Below are positions 34,399 to 38,464 of a DNA stretch of 38,464 nucleotides, piece after piece (the stretch's first letter is position 1; each line of letters opens with the position of its first letter). The stretch is taken from positions 1 through 38,464 of the IMG/VR virus record IMGVR_UViG_3300042560_002307; one strand, written 5' to 3'. A program made the translations under genes and the position numbers. Source of the stretch: a virus. Below the pieces are notes generated by a model, which saw nothing but the letters and a program-made list of their open reading frames with translations, did no database searches and had not been told where the DNA came from.

Positions 34399-34627
34399 CG
34401 TATTAATCCTGGCCCTTGCCGTCGTTGTCCCCTTTGGTCTAGTTATCCTAGGCGCTTACAAGCTGATCACTCGCAAGAGACGTCCTAAGCTGACGTTAGT
34501 CGAGCAGCCTTTTTCGGATGATGAAGTTAAAATCGCTGAAGAAACCGTTAAAGAGGTGGTGGCTAAGGCTAAAAAGATCAATAAAAATAAATCTCGTAAA
34601 GGTAAACGTCGTGCTAAAAAGAATTAA
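34391..34627 (+). CDS. Single-span membrane protein with basic tail (78 aa)
   Basis: The true start is ATG 34391 (AGAGAGG upstream); the longer open frame from 34304 runs inside the CYTH gene. A hydrophobic segment LILALAVVVPFGLVILGAY (residues ~4-22) is followed by a stop-transfer basic region and a charged helix, ending in KKINKNKSRKGKRRAKKN. The topology fits an N-out, C-in small inner-membrane protein. Overlaps the CYTH gene by 8 bases. Function unknown; a component of a membrane gene block. Confidence 0.65.
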   Translation: MSDVLILALAVVVPFGLVILGAYKLITRKRRPKLTLVEQPFSDDEVKIAEETVKEVVAKAKKINKNKSRKGKRRAKKN

Positions 34628-34925
34628 AGATCTAATACTAAAGTCCAATCGCATCGGCTTACCATTGCCCATGGCCCACGATTCGGTTACTGGCAAACCC
34701 AGCGTAACCCTTCTGATGTTTTATACTGGACTAGTTTTGTCAATTATTTCCATCGTGCTGCTGCATGATAACCCTGACAAGTATCTGTCGGCCACCTTAG
34801 TGACCCTATTGTTCCTAAGCTTAGGATTTGTCTTTTATCGTATGCGGACGCTTGACAAAGTCAAGTTTGACCTGGATGATAAGAGTATAGAGCTAGATGG
34901 AGAAGACGATGAGCCGAAGTCATGA
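34611..34925 (+). CDS. Two-span membrane protein (104 aa)
   Basis: The start is uncertain. GTG 34611 is preferred because AAAGGT lies about 7 bases upstream; the frame is open further upstream to 34518, inside the previous gene, and an ATG at 34671 has no good ribosome site. Two hydrophobic segments: VTLLMFYTGLVLSIISIVLL and LSATLVTLLFLSLGFVFYRM, separated by HDNPDKY. The tail is acidic (LDDKSIELDGEDDEPKS). Small two-span proteins like this can be holins, but nothing else here proves a lysis role. Confidence 0.6.
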   Translation: MLKRIKDLILKSNRIGLPLPMAHDSVTGKPSVTLLMFYTGLVLSIISIVLLHDNPDKYLSATLVTLLFLSLGFVFYRMRTLDKVKFDLDDKSIELDGEDDEPKS

Positions 34926-35142
34926 AGTGACTCAGGAAGCTGAAGAGCTGATTCAGAGGGCGATTAACAGCCCTCAAGGTATAAAGCTGCTCAGCACTAT
35001 CGGTTCCTGCAGGACGCTGCCTCAGCTAGAGTCTTGTAAACATTGGATTGAAAGAGTTGTAAAGAGTCCCGAAGAGCGCACGGTTCTTTATAGCTTTGTA
35101 AATTTGCGCTTTGGTCAGATTGATTGCGGTATGGATGTTTAA
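34909..35142 (+). CDS. Small soluble protein (77 aa)
   Basis: ATG 34909 with GGAGAAG just before it; an ATG 12 bases earlier is possible. Helical sequence (EVTQEAEELIQRAINSPQGI; QLESCKHWIERVVKSPEERT; LYSFVNLRFGQIDCG) with three cysteines. Overlaps the membrane protein by 17 bases, so it is co-translated. Not recognised. Confidence 0.55.
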   Translation: MSRSHEVTQEAEELIQRAINSPQGIKLLSTIGSCRTLPQLESCKHWIERVVKSPEERTVLYSFVNLRFGQIDCGMDV

Positions 35143-35144
35143 CC

Positions 35145-35158
35145 CCAGCGGAAGCTGG
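35145..35158 (+). promoter_or_regulatory. GGAA-tetraloop hairpin upstream of exported-protein gene
   Basis: CCAGC (35145-35149) and GCTGG (35154-35158) form a perfect 5-bp stem closed by the GNRA-type loop GGAA, in the 29-base gap before an AGGGAG ribosome site at 35161-35166. GNRA hairpins stabilise RNA and could set translation or protect a processed 5' end. No T-run follows. Confidence 0.45.
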
Positions 35159-35171
35159 AAAGGGAGATAGT

Positions 35172-35501
35172 ATGAGTTTGTTGAAGAAAGTTGCAGTTCC
35201 GGCGTTGCTGGTATTGTCGTTGACTCAGTCCGGAGTTTTGATTAAGCAGGCTTTGGATGATAAGGCTTTGGGAGAGAGTCGGTATTCTGAAGTTTCGCAA
35301 GAAAACCCAGTTTGTCTTGCCGAAAAGGGCTCTCCAAGTGCGTTTATCGTCATGGAGTCAGATGATGAGTCTAAAGTTTATCGAGGCTTGCGAATCTTGG
35401 TGATGTTTCCCATTCCGTTTGAGCAATCATTTCGTGATCTAAATTCTCGAAAGGATTTGATCCGAGTTGATTGCCGAGACGGTAAACCAATGGACAACTG
35501 A
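35172..35501 (+). CDS. Exported or membrane-anchored small protein (109 aa)
   Basis: ATG 35172 after AGGGAG; the frame is open earlier but those codons lie in the preceding gene. The N-terminal SLLKKVAVPALLVLSLTQSG is a signal peptide or anchor (positive residues then a hydrophobic core). The mature part has two cysteines (NPVCLAEKG and VDCRDG) that could form a disulfide outside the cytoplasm. No lipobox is evident. Function unknown; could act in the envelope during infection, for example superinfection exclusion or lysis control, from context only. Confidence 0.6.
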   Translation: MSLLKKVAVPALLVLSLTQSGVLIKQALDDKALGESRYSEVSQENPVCLAEKGSPSAFIVMESDDESKVYRGLRILVMFPIPFEQSFRDLNSRKDLIRVDCRDGKPMDN

Positions 35502-35502
35502 T

Positions 35503-35919
35503 ATGCAAGTCAATTTAAAGTATCTTGGTATCTATACTTTAGTCGTAGTCGCTTTGTCAGTTACCGCTACAAAGCGGCTTTGGCCTACTATCGATACTCA
35601 GATAAAAGTAGAAGAACGAGAAGTGGTTAAGAAGGACATCAAAACCATCATCAAGGAGCAAACGAATCCTGATGGGTCCTCTACTAAAGAGACTATCATC
35701 GTAGACAACTCCAAAGAGTCTTCTACAAAGAAGTTTGAACAGATAACTACTAAAAAGAACGACTGGTTTGTAGCTGCTGGTGCGGAAGCTAGGCTAAATG
35801 GTCTAAATGATCCTATCTATCGATTAGAAGTTAATCGTAGAATCTTAGGAGATATTTATGTCGGAGCTTCTGGTAGAACGGACGGCACTGTAGGATTGCA
35901 GGTCGGATTTTCATTTTGA
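35503..35919 (+). CDS. Membrane-anchored envelope protein with beta-rich C-terminus (138 aa)
   Basis: ATG 35503 immediately follows the stop of the previous gene; the open frame extends upstream to 35467 within that gene. An N-terminal hydrophobic segment (YLGIYTLVVVALSVTATK, residues ~6-23) is followed by a charged linker (VEEREVVKKDIKTIIKEQ) and a C-terminal strand-rich region (WFVAAGAEARLNGLNDPIYR, then GDIYVGASGRTDG, VGLQVGFSF). The Phe-terminated last strand and alternating pattern recall outer-membrane or spanin-type linkers, but no homologue can be named. A cell-envelope-spanning role is inference. Confidence 0.55.
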   Translation: MQVNLKYLGIYTLVVVALSVTATKRLWPTIDTQIKVEEREVVKKDIKTIIKEQTNPDGSSTKETIIVDNSKESSTKKFEQITTKKNDWFVAAGAEARLNGLNDPIYRLEVNRRILGDIYVGASGRTDGTVGLQVGFSF

Positions 35920-35926
35920 GGTTTAA

Positions 35927-36325
35927 GTGGTAAACAAGAATCACAACGAGTTGATTTATGAAAAAGTAGATCAAGAGCTAATGATCGACATCAAAAACCT
36001 TAACGGTGAATTGATGGATCAAGCTCTTTTGATGCGTAAATGGACTAAGGCTAAGTCGATGGCGTCTAAAAGAGCTAAAGCTATTCGCAACAAGCTAGAA
36101 TACACCAAGGCTCAAATTTATCGAGATGGTGTTCGCAAGGGCTGGCGGGTCGGCGACATTCAAGCCGAAGTTACAGCTAATCCTACCGTTCAGGAGTTGA
36201 CAAATGAACTCACTGAGGCAGAATATGAGCTGGAGCAACTAGAAGGTATCGTGCGTGCCTTTTATCAAAAGCACGATGCTTTAAAAGATCTGTCTGCCAA
36301 TGTTAGAAAAGGAGTGGAGGATTAA
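35927..36325 (+). CDS. UvsY-like recombination mediator candidate (132 aa)
   Basis: Starts at GTG (35927) with TGAGG upstream. The stop is directly followed by the UvsX ATG. The protein is highly charged and helical, with the order DQELMIDIKNLNGELMDQAL, LLMRKWTKAKSMASKRAK, RNKLEYTKAQIYRDG, then ELTEAEYELEQLEGIVRAFY and KHDALKDLSANVR. Length (T4 UvsY 137 aa), the two-part helical layout and the spacing between a W-containing K/R helix and the terminal helix agree with UvsY, which loads UvsX on gp32-coated ssDNA. The neighbour supports it strongly. Sequence identity is low by eye, so the call rests on layout and context. Confidence 0.55.
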   Translation: MVNKNHNELIYEKVDQELMIDIKNLNGELMDQALLMRKWTKAKSMASKRAKAIRNKLEYTKAQIYRDGVRKGWRVGDIQAEVTANPTVQELTNELTEAEYELEQLEGIVRAFYQKHDALKDLSANVRKGVED

Positions 36326-37354
36326 ATGTCCCGATTTAAAAGAAACAAAGATGAAGAAGTAGCTTCAGAAGTTCAAGCTGAGGTCACAGAAGAAGCGTCG
36401 AACACAACTGATAAAAAGAAATCAGCTTTTGCAGGCGCAATCAAAAAGTTCGGCGATTACATGAATGCCGAATTTAAGAAAGAAGTAGCAAAAGTTCACG
36501 ACATCGAAGATCTGGGAAAGATCGTAGTGAACGACTACGTACCAATGCCGCAAGCTTTTCAAGAAGCTATTGAGTTGCCAGGTATCCCCATGGGTGTTAT
36601 TACCTGCGTCTACGGAAAACCTGATACCGGCAAGACTACGCTTTTGATGGAAGCAATCAAGGGCTGTATTGAAAAACAGATCGTGCCTATCTTGATTCTC
36701 ACTGAGCATAAGTTCGCTTATGATCGCTTGGTTGCCATGGGCGTAGACATGCTTCCTATCATCGTTACGGTGGATAGTATTGAAGAAGGGTACGACGTTA
36801 TAATTAAGATGCTCCGAGACCTGCAACAAAACAAGCTGAAATTTACGGACGCTGAAGGAAAAGAGCAGGTGATCGACATGACTGATCTGTCATGTATGTT
36901 CCTTTGGGACTCTATCGGAAACATCATGTCTCAGAAAGAAATGGATGCTGAGACTGAAGATTGGGATAAGGGTATGATGAAGACGGCTAAAGCTCTTCGA
37001 GTTTTGACTCGTAAAGTTAACTCGTTGCTAAATAAGGTTCGGCAAAAGGCCGGAATCCTGTTCCTGAATCAGTCGTACATGCAGACTTCACCAAACGGCA
37101 TTCAAAGCGAAATCCCAACCGGTGGCGATGCCATCCCTTACTCTTCGGCTTTTGTTTTGCGAACTCGCAAACGTAAGCGTTTGGACGCACAGGTCAAAGG
37201 TAAAGATCTGGATATTGGCTTGGAAACTATCATTGAAGTTGTAAAGAATCATATTACTAACAGAAAGCTTACGGCTTCGGTATTTACCGTAGCTAAAGGA
37301 ATGATACCGGCCACCAAAGAAGCCCTAGATGAGTACAAGAAGACACTGCGATAA
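36326..37354 (+). CDS. uvsX: UvsX/RecA-like recombinase
   Basis: GGAGG precedes the ATG. 342 aa with Walker A GKPDTGKT (97-104), the LTEHK strand carrying the catalytic glutamate (Glu127), Walker B MFLWDSIGNI (Asp195), LFLNQSYMQT (246-254, the RecA NQ sensor) and the GGDAIPYSS segment (267-274) matching the DNA-binding L2 region TGGNALKF of RecA. The N-terminal ~65 residues are charged. UvsX forms filaments on ssDNA and drives strand exchange; with UvsY-like and UvsW-like proteins in the window, a full T4-style recombination-dependent replication set is present. Directly follows the mediator gene. Confidence 0.9.
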   Translation: MSRFKRNKDEEVASEVQAEVTEEASNTTDKKKSAFAGAIKKFGDYMNAEFKKEVAKVHDIEDLGKIVVNDYVPMPQAFQEAIELPGIPMGVITCVYGKPDTGKTTLLMEAIKGCIEKQIVPILILTEHKFAYDRLVAMGVDMLPIIVTVDSIEEGYDVIIKMLRDLQQNKLKFTDAEGKEQVIDMTDLSCMFLWDSIGNIMSQKEMDAETEDWDKGMMKTAKALRVLTRKVNSLLNKVRQKAGILFLNQSYMQTSPNGIQSEIPTGGDAIPYSSAFVLRTRKRKRLDAQVKGKDLDIGLETIIEVVKNHITNRKLTASVFTVAKGMIPATKEALDEYKKTLR

Positions 37355-37383
37355 GTATGTCTAATGCTCACAAGGGAGGCCGC

Positions 37384-37758
37384 ATGGGACGCCGGAATGC
37401 CGATAAGGAGCTGGATCAGCTCCAAAGGCTTAAGTACGAGAATCAAAAGCTTAAGAAAGAAAACAGCCGTCTTCGCAAACTAATTCAGCGAGGGCAGGCT
37501 GATCAAGACCTTCTTCAAGAACTGATTGAAAAGCAGAACGCTGAAGTAGAGCTTGAACAACAAGAAAAAGTGTTGAAGAATAAATGGGGATGCCACGAGT
37601 GTAACGAAGGTGTGTTGAAGATTCACATCATGAAGCGTCTAGATGGGGTGTTTTATTGGCGCCTTTGTAGCAATCCAAACTGTGGACACAAGACCAAGCT
37701 TCAACGTTACACCAAAGACGTAGAAGGGATTAAACATGAAAGTGCCGAAGATACTTAA
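37384..37758 (+). CDS. Coiled-coil zinc-ribbon protein (124 aa)
   Basis: GGGAGG lies 4 bases before ATG 37384; an in-frame ATG 27 bases earlier (37357) is possible but lacks a ribosome site. Residues ~5-75 are a heptad-like coiled coil (LDQLQRLKYENQKLKKEN, LRKLIQRGQADQDLLQEL). The C-terminal part has CHEC and CSNPNC pairs (a zinc ribbon) separated by ~20 residues. Such proteins can bind nucleic acid or RNA polymerase. Not identified more closely. Confidence 0.65.
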   Translation: MGRRNADKELDQLQRLKYENQKLKKENSRLRKLIQRGQADQDLLQELIEKQNAEVELEQQEKVLKNKWGCHECNEGVLKIHIMKRLDGVFYWRLCSNPNCGHKTKLQRYTKDVEGIKHESAEDT

Positions 37759-38089
37759 AGACTGGTGGCAAAGATTCGAACTATACTCCTTTTGGGATGA
37801 AGATGGACTTGAGGGTAAGATACCTTTGATCAGCTTCTCTCTTGACTGGTTTGTAGGCGAGCACCGTCCGGCAGCTTACTACGACTACAACGATACGAAC
37901 CGATGGCGCTATCTTTTTGTGGACTTGTGTATCTCTCGCAGACAGACTAGGATGTACCTTCCGTTTAAAAAGCTTCCTGACTACGTGCCTACTGGTAAAA
38001 CTATGTTGCGCACCAGGGGAATAGGCGCCATCAATAAAGACAAAAAAAGCGAGTTCTTGGAGATGCTAAATGGCTCTAAGAAAGTTTAA
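37736..38089 (+). CDS. Conserved-looking hypothetical protein (117 aa)
   Basis: AAGGG precedes the ATG, which lies inside the end of the zinc-ribbon gene (23-base overlap). The N-terminus is aromatic and basic (KVPKILKDWWQRFELYSFWD), the middle is rich in Tyr/Asp/Arg (HRPAAYYDYNDTNRWRYLF), and the end is basic. No domain recognised. Overlaps the next gene by 20 bases. Co-transcribed with DNA-metabolism genes. Confidence 0.6.
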   Translation: MKVPKILKDWWQRFELYSFWDEDGLEGKIPLISFSLDWFVGEHRPAAYYDYNDTNRWRYLFVDLCISRRQTRMYLPFKKLPDYVPTGKTMLRTRGIGAINKDKKSEFLEMLNGSKKV

Positions 38090-38378
38090 ATGCGAAAGCT
38101 GCGAGCATGAATGGTCTAGGATACTTAAGGTTTCCGAAAGTACCTGCCCTAAATGCGAAACCCCTACGTCTGCACAACTTCCGATTGAGGTTAGTTCGAC
38201 GATTTACGAGACCAGAGATAAGTATCGAGGTACGCAAGTTCGTAAGAACCAAGAGCAGATGATGCGAAAGCGTATGAGAGACCATCACGACAAGTACGAG
38301 CTTGCTGAAAAGATAGACAAGCACGGCATGGATGACGCTAAGAGGAACGGATGGCTAAAAAAAGTCAAAAAAATCTAA
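38070..38378 (+). CDS. FmdB-like zinc-ribbon protein (102 aa)
   Basis: GGAG lies 7 bases before the ATG. The N-terminus has FKCESCEHEWSRILK (CxxC) and STCPKCETPTS (second CxxC), the zinc ribbon of FmdB-type small regulatory proteins. The C-terminal ~50 residues are strongly basic (KNQEQMMRKRMRDHHDKYEL) and could bind nucleic acid. Its role is unknown; other phage zinc ribbons act in transcription. Overlaps the start of the resolvase gene by 28 bases. Confidence 0.7.
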   Translation: MALRKFKCESCEHEWSRILKVSESTCPKCETPTSAQLPIEVSSTIYETRDKYRGTQVRKNQEQMMRKRMRDHHDKYELAEKIDKHGMDDAKRNGWLKKVKKI

Positions 38379-38464
38379 CAACCGTACTTGGCTTAGACCT
38401 TTCTACTACGTCAACGGGCTTTGCCTTGATTGACGCAGACACCAAAGGCCTTTTAAAATATGGT
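38351..38464 (+). CDS. ruvC: RuvC-like Holliday junction resolvase (3' partial)
   Basis: ATG 38351 with AGAGG 5 bases upstream; 38 codons are visible before the window ends. After a basic start (MAKKSQKNLTTV) comes LGLDLSTTSTGFALID, the first strand-turn-strand of the RuvC/RNase H fold with the catalytic Asp and the STTSTG motif. RuvC-like phage enzymes resolve recombination junctions before packaging. The position at the end of the recombination operon fits. Only the first motif can be checked here. Confidence 0.75.
   Translation, partial: MAKKSQKNLTTVLGLDLSTTSTGFALIDADTKGLLKYG

Noticed and set aside
36422-36829. 135-aa minus-strand open frame inside uvsX
   Set aside because: Entirely antisense to a gene with full RecA motifs; no ribosome site.
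1-38464. CRISPR array, tRNA genes, insertion sequences or integrase
   Set aside because: Gaps between genes are all under about 70 bases and none holds regularly spaced repeats, a cloverleaf-like sequence or terminal inverted repeats; no transposase or integrase motif was seen.

Overview
This window is a near-continuous stretch of a large, tailed, double-stranded DNA phage genome, probably a myovirus infecting a Gram-negative host. Gene density is very high, most genes abut or overlap by a few bases, Shine-Dalgarno sequences are strong (AGGAGG-type), and no tRNA, rRNA, insertion sequence or integrase is visible. The genus cannot be named from the sequence. A PhaR-type DNA-binding domain, mainly a proteobacterial family, and the Gram-negative-style small envelope proteins point weakly to a proteobacterial host in the broad sense.

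Left part (2-19760, + strand): the tail and host-recognition module. It starts inside a baseplate J-like protein whose 5' end lies outside the window. A gpI-like tail protein follows, then about eleven fibre, adhesin and accessory proteins. They include a 702-aa fibre, a 572-aa fibre, a 1347-aa multidomain fibre, two glycine-rich adhesin-like proteins, and two paralogous proteins of the NLLINGxxxxWQRGTS type. Several small domains recur in different proteins, so the region looks built by domain duplication and shuffling. The module ends at a hairpin terminator.

Middle (19815-22269, - strand): a two-gene island on the opposite strand, holding a UvsW-like SF2 helicase and a membrane protein of unknown function. 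It is bounded by convergent transcription on its left and a divergent start on its right.

Right part (22305-38464, + strand): the chaperone, replication, recombination and nucleotide-metabolism module. In order it holds a 74-aa protein, a full-length GroEL-like chaperonin without a visible GroES, and a Cas4/AddB-like Fe-S nuclease. Next come a putative Rad52-like annealing protein with an acidic tail, a stand-alone PhaR-type domain, and an Arg/Ser-rich protein. These are followed by an archaeo-eukaryotic-type primase fused to a DnaB-like helicase, a family A DNA polymerase, a metallophosphoesterase, a small PD-(D/E)XK-like protein, a dNMP kinase and a CYTH-domain protein. A block of small membrane or exported proteins comes next. 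The window then has a UvsY-like candidate, a UvsX/RecA recombinase, two zinc-ribbon proteins, one unknown protein and the first 38 codons of a RuvC-like resolvase.

Together the right-hand genes make a largely self-sufficient T4-style replication-recombination system (primase-helicase, polymerase, UvsX/UvsY/UvsW, nucleases, resolvase), but its primase-helicase is of a different type from that of T4. The most unusual elements are the chaperonin with its small overlapping partner, the PhaR-type domain inside the replication operon, and the extensive domain sharing among tail proteins.
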